Of a stretch of 64,000 nt of DNA, positions 6,811-13,846 are shown in pieces. Origin of the DNA: CANNDT01 sp945876205. Lineage in GTDB: Bacteria; Acidobacteriota; Vicinamibacteria; Vicinamibacterales; UBA2999. Below the pieces are notes generated by a model, which made no database searches, was not told the DNA's origin, and saw only the letters and a program-made list of their open reading frames with translations. Positions within the stretch are counted from its first letter, which is position 1. The number at the start of each line of letters is the position of its first letter. Where the stretch lies: assembly GCA_947503365.1 (NCBI GenBank), contig CANNDT010000001.1:1-64000 (forward strand), written 5' to 3'. The position numbers and the translations under genes are program-made.

Positions 6811-7920
6811 ATGCGGCTGGTCGGGCGTCACGATCTGTACTGGCTCGTCGTGGTCACCGTGGCGGTGTTTGCGATCTTCTCGCGTCCGCTCGGCGTCGCC
6901 CTGGATTACGCGCACGATCTCGACCAGGACCGCGGCCTTCAGCTGCTGCCAGGCCTCGTCATCCTGACGGGGGCCTTCGTCTTCCACCAGTTCCGCAAGC
7001 GTCATGAGATGCGCGCGACGACATCGGCCGCCGCCACCGAAGCGCGTCTCGCCACCGAGCGCGCCGTCGAGATGGAGAAGCTGGTGGCATTCGGCCAGGC
7101 GCTGGCGCGATCGCTCGACCGCGACTCGATTCGCTCGGCGGCCAGCGAGCATCTGCCGACGCTCGCGGGAGGCCGCGGCGCCTGGGCGATTCTTCGCACG
7201 CCCGGAGAAGCGGATCCGCTTGTCAGTGGTCCAACGGGAGATCTCCGCTTCCCGCTGATCGTCGCGGGCACGCAGGTCGGCGTGCTTGGCGTGGCACCCA
7301 ACCCGCCGCTCACCGAGCATCAGCGAAGCATGCTGACAGCGGCGGCGGCGCTGCTGGCGGTGTCGCTCAAGAACGCCGAGCTCTTTCACGAAGTGCACGA
7401 GAACAGCGTCCGCGATTCGCTCACCGGCTGCTTCAATCGCAAGCACGCGTTGGAAGTGATGGACGGTGAGCTCCGGCGGTCGCGTCGATCGCAGATGCCG
7501 CTTTCGCTCGTGATATTCGATCTCGATTACTTCAAGGGGATCAACGACAAGTACGGACACCTGTGCGGCGACGCCGTGCTGGCAGCCGTCGGTCAGCGGA
7601 TGAACGCGGTGCTGCGTGGCAGCGACCTGAAATGCCGGTACGGTGGCGAGGAGTTCCTGATCCTGCTCCCGGATACACCGCTGGTCGGCGCGCGCCGCGT
7701 GGCCGAGACCCTGCGGCGTGAGCTCGGCGAGCACCCCGTTCGCTGGAACGAAGAAGAGATCACTGTGACCGCCAGTTTCGGTCTGACCGCCGTCACGCCG
7801 GGGGAAGTCGAGGTCAACGCCATCATCGGCCGGGCCGACGCGGCGCTCTATCGTGCGAAAGAGAGCGGCCGCAACTGCGTCTGCACCGCTGAAGGACACG
7901 AAGCCGGCGCGATTGTCTGA
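6811..7920 (+). CDS. Membrane-anchored GAF-GGDEF diguanylate cyclase
   Basis: 369 residues from the ATG at 6811. An earlier in-frame start would run into the kinase start region and add no conserved sequence. Two hydrophobic segments (~9-25 and ~46-60) anchor it, a GAF-like domain spans ~90-210, and the GGDEF domain fills ~225-360. The active-site GGEEF is at 278-282 (G-G-E-E-F is catalytically competent) and an RxxD inhibitory site (RGSD) lies five residues before it at 269-272. The enzyme should therefore make cyclic di-GMP from two GTP with product inhibition. It is divergent from the hybrid kinase, separated by ~80 bases. Confidence 0.9.
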   Translation: MRLVGRHDLYWLVVVTVAVFAIFSRPLGVALDYAHDLDQDRGLQLLPGLVILTGAFVFHQFRKRHEMRATTSAAATEARLATERAVEMEKLVAFGQALARSLDRDSIRSAASEHLPTLAGGRGAWAILRTPGEADPLVSGPTGDLRFPLIVAGTQVGVLGVAPNPPLTEHQRSMLTAAAALLAVSLKNAELFHEVHENSVRDSLTGCFNRKHALEVMDGELRRSRRSQMPLSLVIFDLDYFKGINDKYGHLCGDAVLAAVGQRMNAVLRGSDLKCRYGGEEFLILLPDTPLVGARRVAETLRRELGEHPVRWNEEEITVTASFGLTAVTPGEVEVNAIIGRADAALYRAKESGRNCVCTAEGHEAGAIV

Positions 7921-7945
7921 CCCACATACGCGGCAACCGGACCTC

Positions 7946-7951
7946 TAAGAT
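7946..7951 (+). promoter_or_regulatory. Candidate -10 box close to EamA gene start
   Basis: TAAGAT ends 6 bases before the GTG start at 7958, leaving room for only a 0-1 base leader. AGGAAGG also overlaps this gap, so a Shine-Dalgarno reading is an alternative. Confidence 0.35.
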
Positions 7952-7957
7952 AGGAAG

Positions 7958-8863
7958 GTGCGCGCCGCGTACCTCGCCTGGATCGCCGTCTGCCTGATCT
8001 GGGGTACTACGTACCTCGGCATCCGCATCGCGCTCGAAAGCATTCCGCCGGCGCTCGTCGGCGGCATCCGTTACACGCTCGCGGGGCTGATTCTCGCGAC
8101 GGTGCTGCACCTTCGCGGTGAACGGCTGCCGCCGCGATCGTACTGGGGCGGGCTCGCGCTGGTTGCGGCGCTGTTGATCGCGGTCGGCAACGGCGGGGTG
8201 ATCTGGGCGGAGCAGTGGGTGCCCAGTGGGTTCGCGGCGCTGATGGTTGCGTCAGCGCCGTTCTGGATGGCGGGCATCGAGGCGCTGCTGCCCGGCGGAG
8301 AACGCTTGACGCTGCGAGTGGTCGGCGGCCTGCTCCTGGGTTTCTCCGGCATCGTCCTGCTTGTCTGGCCCGATCTCACGGCCGGAGGCGACCGCGGAAG
8401 GCAATTCGGCCTGGGGGTCATTGCGCTGCAGATTGCCTGCCTGGGATGGTCGCTCGGCTCGTCCTATTCGCGTCGACACGGGCGTGAGGAGAACGCCATG
8501 GGCGCAGCGGCGCTGCAGATGATCTTTGGCGGCGTGATTATGCTGGTTGCGGCGACCGTACTCGGCGAATGGAGCCGGCTGATCTTTACGCCGCGCACAT
8601 TTGCGGCAGAGCTGTATCTGTTGCTGATTGGATCGCTGGTGGGATACCCGGCTTACGTTTTCGCTTTAAAGCACCTGCCGGTCTCAACGGTGTCGTTGTA
8701 CGCCTACATCAACCCCGTCATCGCGGTTCTGCTCGGTACGATCCTGTTGAATGAGCCGTTCGGCCCTCGGGTCATTCTGGCCGCTGCGTTGGTGTTTTTG
8801 GGAAGCGCGGTGGTACGGTGGTCGGCGACGCGAGGCAAAAAAATTGGAACTCAGAACGCCTGA
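7958..8863 (+). CDS. EamA/DMT-family drug/metabolite transporter
   Basis: 301 residues with about ten hydrophobic segments arranged as two EamA repeats. The first repeat opens with AYLAWIAVCLIWGTTYLGIR, whose WGTTYLGI is typical of the family, and the second is centred on residues ~155-285 ending with the AALVFLGSAVV helix. It is an inner-membrane exporter or permease of the DMT superfamily. Substrates of this family range from amino acids to metabolites and cannot be told from sequence here. The GTG start is supported by AGGAAGG just upstream. The stop lies inside the stem of a terminator hairpin. Confidence 0.88.
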   Translation: MRAAYLAWIAVCLIWGTTYLGIRIALESIPPALVGGIRYTLAGLILATVLHLRGERLPPRSYWGGLALVAALLIAVGNGGVIWAEQWVPSGFAALMVASAPFWMAGIEALLPGGERLTLRVVGGLLLGFSGIVLLVWPDLTAGGDRGRQFGLGVIALQIACLGWSLGSSYSRRHGREENAMGAAALQMIFGGVIMLVAATVLGEWSRLIFTPRTFAAELYLLLIGSLVGYPAYVFALKHLPVSTVSLYAYINPVIAVLLGTILLNEPFGPRVILAAALVFLGSAVVRWSATRGKKIGTQNA

Positions 8864-8879
8864 CAGCGTTCCGAGTTCC
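8837..8879 (-). terminator. Hairpin terminator for the minus-strand small gene
   Basis: A 14-base stem, 8846-8859 against 8866-8879 with one A-C mismatch, has a 6-base loop. On the minus strand it is followed by a run of seven U (A-run at 8837-8843 on plus), the classic intrinsic terminator form. It overlaps the stop of the EamA gene, so it may block read-through in both directions, but only the minus direction has the U tract. Confidence 0.75.
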
Positions 8880-8900
8880 CAATCCGAGTTCGCAGCCAGG

Positions 8901-8919
8901 CTCCGGGAATGCCCCGGAG
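8901..8919. repeat. Small perfect hairpin CTCCGGG-N5-CCCGGAG
   Basis: A 7-base perfect stem lies between the end of the small membrane-peptide gene (stop at 8928) and the stronger terminator at 8837-8879. It may act as a first pause or termination hairpin. Confidence 0.4.
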
Positions 8920-8927
8920 TGGGCGCG

Positions 8928-9077
8928 TTAGACGACTCGTCGCCCGCTGACCAGCCGCACCAGGAACAGCACTACGGCTATAACCAGCAGGACCCAGATG
9001 AAGTTCCCGAGCGTATACCCACTGACCATCCCCAACAGCCACAGGATAATCAGAATAATCGCGATGGTTTCGAGCAC
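8928..9077 (-). CDS. Lmo0937-family small membrane protein (49 aa)
   Basis: A short gene with a GTG start, 49 residues. Two hydrophobic helices (LETIAIILIILWLLGMV and NFIWVLLVIAVVLFLVRLV) are separated by a GYTLG turn, ending in a basic tail (SGRR). This is the Lmo0937-type small membrane protein pattern (LETIAIILIILWLLG, YTLG, HILLVIAVVV) seen across many bacteria, of unknown role and often linked to stress. An excellent Shine-Dalgarno (AAGGAGGG) lies about 6-8 bases upstream, and the gene ends in its own hairpin terminator, so it is a convincing monocistronic small gene. Confidence 0.85.
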   Translation of the reverse strand: MLETIAIILIILWLLGMVSGYTLGNFIWVLLVIAVVLFLVRLVSGRRVV

Positions 9078-9115
9078 GTCACACCCTCCTTCTCACAGCA
9101 GAGCAGAAGTGCAAC

Positions 9116-9739
9116 ATGAATGCCGCCGCTCGGTCGCGTCACCTCATCAGTAAGCGAATCGTCCCGTTGGCCTGTTGTCTACTCCTGGCTGGCGCGACCG
9201 CGAACGCTCAACCTGTCGCGAAGCTTCTCGCTGGAGCCGCTGTTGCGCTCGCCATGCATGAGGCGGGTCACGTCACCGCCGATATCATCTTTGGTGCGTC
9301 ACCGGGTGTGAAGAGCGTGTCGTTCGCCGGCATTCCCTTTTTTGCGATTACGCACCCCGCGCTGTCACCGGCCCGTGAGTTCGTCGTCAGCACCGCAGGG
9401 TTCTGGGTGCAGAACGCATCAAATGAAATCCTGCTGACGCGTCGTCCGTCGCTTCGCCAGGAGGAGGCGCCATTTGCGAAGGGCATGCTGACGTTCAACA
9501 CGCTCACGTCGTTCGCGTACGCGGGAGCGGCATTCGCCAGGGTCGGGCCAGCCGAACGCGACACGCGTGGCATGGCTGTGTCGTCGCGTCTCGGCGAACC
9601 GTGGATTGGCGGGATCGTCCTTGCACCCGCGGTTCTCGATGCCGTGCGGTACTTCCGGCCGGAGACGCGGTGGCTGCGATGGGCGAGCCGCGCGTCGAAA
9701 GTCGCGGGAGTACTGCTCGTGATGCGGGCGGCGAACTGA
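9116..9739 (+). CDS. Secreted or membrane protein with an HExxH-type motif
   Basis: 207 residues, family not recognised. A signal-peptide-like N-terminus (PLACCLLLAGATANAQ, cut predicted near residue 31) is followed by a hydrophobic helix containing HEAGH at ~48-52 (AVALAMHEAGHVTADIIFG). This matches the HExxH zinc motif of M48/M50-like metallopeptidases with the typical downstream GH. More hydrophobic segments follow (FAYAGAAFA and a helix near 165-180). No obvious third ligand motif such as the M50 NxxPxxxLDG is present, so it may be a divergent intramembrane protease or an inactive relative. It is divergent from the small membrane-peptide gene. Confidence 0.6.
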   Translation: MNAAARSRHLISKRIVPLACCLLLAGATANAQPVAKLLAGAAVALAMHEAGHVTADIIFGASPGVKSVSFAGIPFFAITHPALSPAREFVVSTAGFWVQNASNEILLTRRPSLRQEEAPFAKGMLTFNTLTSFAYAGAAFARVGPAERDTRGMAVSSRLGEPWIGGIVLAPAVLDAVRYFRPETRWLRWASRASKVAGVLLVMRAAN

Positions 9740-10192
9740 CTAACGGGCTGCCGGGCCGAGCGCGAACGTCATCAAGCCGCTGAGCACGACGCGGCCGTTG
9801 ACGCGGGCAAAGCCCTCCAATTGACCGACGCGGCTCCGCAGGCGCTTGACGCGCGCCTCGATCTCCACCACGTCTCCCGGATACACCGGCTGGCGATAGC
9901 GCACTCGTTCGATGCCCATGAAGAAGGGAAGCTTCTCGCGATTCTCGGGCTTCGACAGGATCAGGATCGCACCCACCTGCGCGACCGCCTCGGTGAGGAT
10001 CGTCGGCGGCAACGCCGGCGATTCACCTGGCTGGTGAGACAGGTAGCGCTCGTTCAGCGACACGTTCTTGATGCCGACGATCCGCTTGTCCGGCTCGAGC
10101 TCGGTGATGCGGTCCACCAGCAGAAACGGGTAGCGATGCGGCAGAATCCGTTCGATTGCGCTGTAGTCCAACGGAAGCGTCAGGTCACTCAT
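9740..10192 (-). CDS. fabZ: 3-hydroxyacyl-ACP dehydratase (FabZ-like)
   Basis: 150 residues, one hotdog domain. ILPHRYPFLLVDRI (16-29) and the downstream GIERVRYRQPVYPGD block are typical of FabZ, which dehydrates 3-hydroxyacyl-ACP in fatty-acid elongation. The catalytic His53 and Glu68 are kept, but the loop between them (HQPGESPALPPTILTE) is one residue longer than the usual HFPG-x-P-x-x-PG form and lacks the PGVL turn. The residues between may therefore be positioned differently. The gene is convergent with the HExxH gene and divergent from the phosphatase gene, with a shared A/T core between their starts. No other fab genes are adjacent, so it may be a secondary paralogue. Confidence 0.8.
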   Translation of the reverse strand: MSDLTLPLDYSAIERILPHRYPFLLVDRITELEPDKRIVGIKNVSLNERYLSHQPGESPALPPTILTEAVAQVGAILILSKPENREKLPFFMGIERVRYRQPVYPGDVVEIEARVKRLRSRVGQLEGFARVNGRVVLSGLMTFALGPAAR

Positions 10193-10203
10193 GGAGAACA
10201 GTC

Positions 10204-10211
10204 AGTATAAT
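10204..10211. promoter_or_regulatory. Overlapping divergent -10 boxes between fabZ and the GAF-PP2C gene
   Basis: The core AGTATAAT reads TATAAT on plus (10206-10211, 17 bases before the phosphatase ATG at 10229) and TATACT on minus (10209-10204, 11 bases before the fabZ ATG at 10192). One A/T core could serve both directions and force mutual exclusion. Confidence 0.45.
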
Positions 10212-10228
10212 TCGAACCATTCGACCAC

Positions 10229-12007
10229 ATGAGTGAGCCCGCCGCGCCGCGTCCCGTTCGTCCTCCCACCGATACCGAGCTCCTGTCGACGCTTTTCGAC
10301 CTCGGTCGAGACGTCATGTCGGTGCTCGACCTCGAGGAGCTGCTGGCGCGGATCCCCCAGCTCATCGCCCGGCTGACCCGCTTCAGCGCATTTTCGGTCT
10401 ATCTCCTCGACGAAGCCGAGCAGAAGCTGCGTATCGCTTATGCGATCGGCTACCCGGAAGAGATTACGCCGACGCTGCGGCTCGAGGTCGGCCAGGGGGT
10501 GGTCGGCGCGGCCGTCCAGGAAGGCCGCCCGATCCTGGTCAACGACATCCGCCTCGAGCCGCGCTACATGGGACCGCTGCGCAACATGCTGTCCCAGCTC
10601 GCGGTGCCGATGCGGCGCAAGGGCAAGGTCATCGGGGCGCTCAACCTGCTCAGCGAAACGACCGGCGCGTTTACCAGCCAGGACGAAGCACTGCTCCGGC
10701 AGTTCGCCGCCCACGTCGCGGTCGCGATCGAGAACGCGCGCCTCTTCAAGTCCGAGCGCCAGTACGTCGACACGCTCGAAACGCTCGCCGAGATCGGCCG
10801 CGAGATGTCGTCGATTCTCGACCTCGACGTCCTGCTCACGCGCATCGCAAGCCTGACCAAGCGTTTGATCGACTACCGGACGTTCGGCATTCTCCTCGTC
10901 AACGAGGCGACGCAGCAGCTCGACATCAGGCTCGCAGTCAGCTATGGCGAAGAGGCGACGTCGAAGCACGTGAAGCTCGGCGAGGGACTGGTTGGCTGGT
11001 CGGCGCTCCACAAGGAGGCGCTGCTCATCTCGGATGTCTCGAAGGACGCGCGCTACCTGAACCTCGTGCCCGACGCGCGCTCTGAGCTGGTCATCCCCAT
11101 GCTCATCCAGGATCGCTGCATCGGCGTCTTTGACCTGGAGAGCCCCGAGCTCAGCGCGTTCACGAAGGAGCACAAGGAACTGCTGACGCTGCTCGCCGCG
11201 CAGGCGGCCATCGCCATCGAGAACGCGCGCCTCTACGAACAGGTTCGGCACAACGAAGAGCGGATTGAAAAGGAATTGCGATTCGCCCAGCGCGTGCAGG
11301 AAGCCTTGCTGCCGACGGAGCTTCCCGTGCGGCTCAGGCAGGCGGACGTCGCCGGCCGCTTCGCTTCGGCCCGTGAGCTCGGCGGCGATCTCCACGACTT
11401 CCTCGCGCCCGAACCCAACAGCCTCGTCATCGCGGTCGGCGACGTGTCTGGGAAGGGTGCGCCGGCCGCGCTCTACGGCGCATTTGCAGCCGAGCTCGTG
11501 CGGTCGCGCACGCTGCGCCGCCGGTATGCGCCCGACAGGTTCAGCGTGGCCGGTGTGCTCGAATCGATGAATACGATTCTCCACGAGCGTCAGCTCGAGG
11601 AGTACTACTGCACGCTCTGCTACGCCTTCTTCGACTTCAAGCGCCGCGCGCTGACGATGGCGAATTCAGGGCTGCCGTATCCGATTCGCTGTTCCGGTGA
11701 TGATTGCGGACAGATCGAGCTGCCCGGCGTACCGCTGGGATCGTTTCCCAACGTCACATACGACGAAGTCGTCATTCCTCTGCAGGTCGGCGACGTGTTC
11801 GTCTTCTGCACGGACGGAATTTCCGAGGCGATGAATGATCAGGGGACGGAGCTGGGTACCAGGCCGGTGTGCGAAATCGTCAAGGCCCATCGCACGGACA
11901 GCGCCCGGGCGATTGTCGATGCGATCTTCGAGATGGCGATCGACTTCCGCGGCCACGCGCCTCAGAACGACGACATGACCGCGGTGGCAGTGAAGATTAC
12001 CGCTTAG
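10229..12007 (+). CDS. GAF-GAF-SpoIIE/PP2C serine phosphatase (RsbU-like)
   Basis: 592 residues. Two GAF domains occupy ~30-175 and ~190-345 (paired LLARIPQLIARLTRF and LLTRIASLTKRLIDY openings, each ending VAIENARLF/Y). A short coiled linker (QVRHNEERIEKELRFAQRVQ) leads to a SpoIIE-type PP2C domain at ~365-590. Metal-binding signatures are present: GGDLHDF, the GDVSGKGAPAALYGAF block, CTDGISEAMN and a late NDDMTAVAV. Such proteins dephosphorylate anti-anti-sigma factors in partner-switching pathways; no STAS or HPK partner is next door. It is soluble (no membrane segments), so the GAF domains likely sense a cytoplasmic ligand. Confidence 0.92.
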   Translation: MSEPAAPRPVRPPTDTELLSTLFDLGRDVMSVLDLEELLARIPQLIARLTRFSAFSVYLLDEAEQKLRIAYAIGYPEEITPTLRLEVGQGVVGAAVQEGRPILVNDIRLEPRYMGPLRNMLSQLAVPMRRKGKVIGALNLLSETTGAFTSQDEALLRQFAAHVAVAIENARLFKSERQYVDTLETLAEIGREMSSILDLDVLLTRIASLTKRLIDYRTFGILLVNEATQQLDIRLAVSYGEEATSKHVKLGEGLVGWSALHKEALLISDVSKDARYLNLVPDARSELVIPMLIQDRCIGVFDLESPELSAFTKEHKELLTLLAAQAAIAIENARLYEQVRHNEERIEKELRFAQRVQEALLPTELPVRLRQADVAGRFASARELGGDLHDFLAPEPNSLVIAVGDVSGKGAPAALYGAFAAELVRSRTLRRRYAPDRFSVAGVLESMNTILHERQLEEYYCTLCYAFFDFKRRALTMANSGLPYPIRCSGDDCGQIELPGVPLGSFPNVTYDEVVIPLQVGDVFVFCTDGISEAMNDQGTELGTRPVCEIVKAHRTDSARAIVDAIFEMAIDFRGHAPQNDDMTAVAVKITA

Positions 12008-12357
12008 CTTTTGATCTTCCGGTTTTCTTCACGGATGTGAAGACCCACCGACCGTCCGCCGAACACGGCAACCTCGTTGACCTTGCCCCTGACCTCGACG
12101 CGCGTTCCCTTGGCGGGCGCGCGGCCCGACTGCGATAACACGGTGATCTCGCCGCTGCCGTCGTCCACGCTGTACAGCTGGAAGGGCACCAGAGGGATAC
12201 CCCAACTGTTGGTGACGACGCCGGTCACGCTGACGGACCTGCTGTTGTACTTGGTCGGCTGATCCTTCAGCTCGGCGATGCGCACACCCCGGGCCGCGCA
12301 GCCGGCAATCAGAAACATGGCGAAGATCGCGACCGAAAGGCGTGATGCTGTTTTCAT
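12004..12357 (-). CDS. OB-fold-like lipoprotein
   Basis: 117 residues from the ATG at 12357, which places a proper lipoprotein signal at the N-terminus (MKTASRLSVAIFAMFLIAGC, lipobox LIAGC with the cysteine near residue 20). The mature part (SRSVSVTGVVTNSWGIPLVP, then LYSVDDGSGEITVLSQ and GTRVEVRGKV) has the strand pattern of a small OB fold, like periplasmic OB-fold proteins. An upstream in-frame ATG at 12384 would spoil the signal. It converges on the phosphatase gene with a 4-base overlap of the stops. Exact function unknown. Confidence 0.7.
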   Translation of the reverse strand: MKTASRLSVAIFAMFLIAGCAARGVRIAELKDQPTKYNSRSVSVTGVVTNSWGIPLVPFQLYSVDDGSGEITVLSQSGRAPAKGTRVEVRGKVNEVAVFGGRSVGLHIREENRKIKS

Positions 12358-12457
12358 GGTGTGCTCCACGGCCTTGCCGTTCAAGATGCGTGCCCGAGCA
12401 GGTGTGATGAAAATGGCGTGTTTCCTCGACCTGGCGCCGCGTCGTCCTCGATTGCGG

Positions 12458-13798
12458 TCAGTAGGTGTTGAGGTATCGCTCGATTTCCCACGGCGACACG
12501 TGGCGGATGTAGCTATCCCATTCGGTTCGCTTGGCGGCGAGGAAATGGTCGACGATGTGGTCGCCGAGCGTCTCGCGCATGAGGTCGCTCTTCTCCAGCT
12601 CGTCGAGGGCGTCGCTTAACGTGCCGGGCAGCTCGTCGATCCTGAGATGGCGGCGCTCGCGGTGGCTCATCGTATAGATGTTCTTGTTCACCGGCGGGCC
12701 GGGATCGGTCTGCTTGTCGATGCCGTCGAGCCCCGCGCGAAGCATGACCGCCAGCGCGAGATAGGGATTGCACGACGGGTCGGGCATCCGCAGCTCGATG
12801 CGGGTATTGGCACCACGCGCCGCGGGCACGCGCACGAGCGGGCTGCGGTTGCGCTCGGACCAGGCGATTGCGGTGGGCGCTTCATAACCCGGCACGAGCC
12901 GTTTGTAGGAGTTGACCAGCGGATTCGTGATGGCGCAGAACGCCTTCGCGTGGCGGAGAAGCCCGCCGATGTACTGCAGGCAGGTGCGGCTCAACTGGCC
13001 GTCCGACTTCTCGTCGTAGAACACGTTCTTCCCGCCCGAGAACAGCGCCTGGTGCGTGTGCATGCCGCTGCCGTTGACGCCAACGATCGGCTTCGGCATG
13101 AACGTCGCGTGCAGGCCGTTGCGGTTGGCGACGTTCTTCACCACGAATCGGAACGTGCTCACATTATCCGCGGTCGTCAGCACATCGTCGTAGCGGAAAT
13201 CGATCTCATGCTGACCGGGCGCGACTTCGTGGTGCGCTGCCTCGACGTGAAATCCCATCTGCTCGAGCACGAGGATGATCTCGCGCCGTACGTCTTCGCC
13301 GAGATCGACCGGCGTCAGATCGAAGTAACCGCCCGAGTCATGCGTCTCGGTGGTGGGTTCGCCGTTCGCGCGGCGCTGGAAGAGAAAGAACTCTGCCTCC
13401 GGCCCCGCGCGCATCGAGAATCCGCGCTCGCCGGCCAGCGCCGCCACGCGCTTCAGCGTCGATCGCGGACAGCCGGCGAATGGCGTGCCGTCAGGGTTGG
13501 CGATGTCGCAGATGATGCGCGCAACCCGCTCCGAGCCGGCATATGTCCACGGGTAGACCTGGAAGGTGTTCAGGTCGGGCTTGAGGTACATGTCGGATTC
13601 TTCAATCCGCACGAACCCTTCGATCGACGAGCCGTCGAACAGGATGCGGCCGTCGAGCGCCTCGGCAAACTGCCGATCCGGCACCTCGACGTTCTTGATC
13701 GCGCCGAGGATGTCGACGAACTGCAGCCGCATGAACTTGACCTTCTCGCGCTCAACCCGCTCGAGAATGCGGGCGCGACGGTCGTCTTTCGCCACCAT
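12458..13798 (-). CDS. glnA: Glutamine synthetase type I (alpha-like)
   Basis: About 446 residues. It condenses glutamate and ammonia with ATP to glutamine. Signatures include FDGSSIEGF, the PEAEFFLF metal-binding Glu segment, THDSGGYFDLTP, HEVAPGQHEIDFRYDD, the nucleotide loop NGSGMHTHQALF and RIELRMPDPSCNPYLA. The C-terminal segment NIYTMSHRERR lacks the adenylylation Tyr region of GSI-beta enzymes and the overall length is short, so it looks like the non-adenylylated GSI-alpha form. A GTG at 13816 is in frame but sits in the stem of a 9-bp hairpin (13810-13836), so the ATG at 13798, 6 bases after CATAAT, is preferred. Confidence 0.9.
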   Translation of the reverse strand: MVAKDDRRARILERVEREKVKFMRLQFVDILGAIKNVEVPDRQFAEALDGRILFDGSSIEGFVRIEESDMYLKPDLNTFQVYPWTYAGSERVARIICDIANPDGTPFAGCPRSTLKRVAALAGERGFSMRAGPEAEFFLFQRRANGEPTTETHDSGGYFDLTPVDLGEDVRREIILVLEQMGFHVEAAHHEVAPGQHEIDFRYDDVLTTADNVSTFRFVVKNVANRNGLHATFMPKPIVGVNGSGMHTHQALFSGGKNVFYDEKSDGQLSRTCLQYIGGLLRHAKAFCAITNPLVNSYKRLVPGYEAPTAIAWSERNRSPLVRVPAARGANTRIELRMPDPSCNPYLALAVMLRAGLDGIDKQTDPGPPVNKNIYTMSHRERRHLRIDELPGTLSDALDELEKSDLMRETLGDHIVDHFLAAKRTEWDSYIRHVSPWEIERYLNTY

Positions 13799-13809
13799 GG
13801 GCTGATTAT

Positions 13810-13836
13810 GGCCCACCCGTGAGGGATGGGTGGGCC
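13810..13836. terminator. Perfect 9-bp hairpin between the YaiO-like gene and glnA
   Basis: GGCCCACCC (13810-13818) pairs perfectly with GGGTGGGCC (13828-13836) around a 9-base loop. It begins 11 bases after the stop of the YaiO-like gene, so it may terminate that transcript. No U tract follows. It could also shield the glnA leader. Confidence 0.5.
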
Positions 13837-13846
13837 AGGAGGGGAG

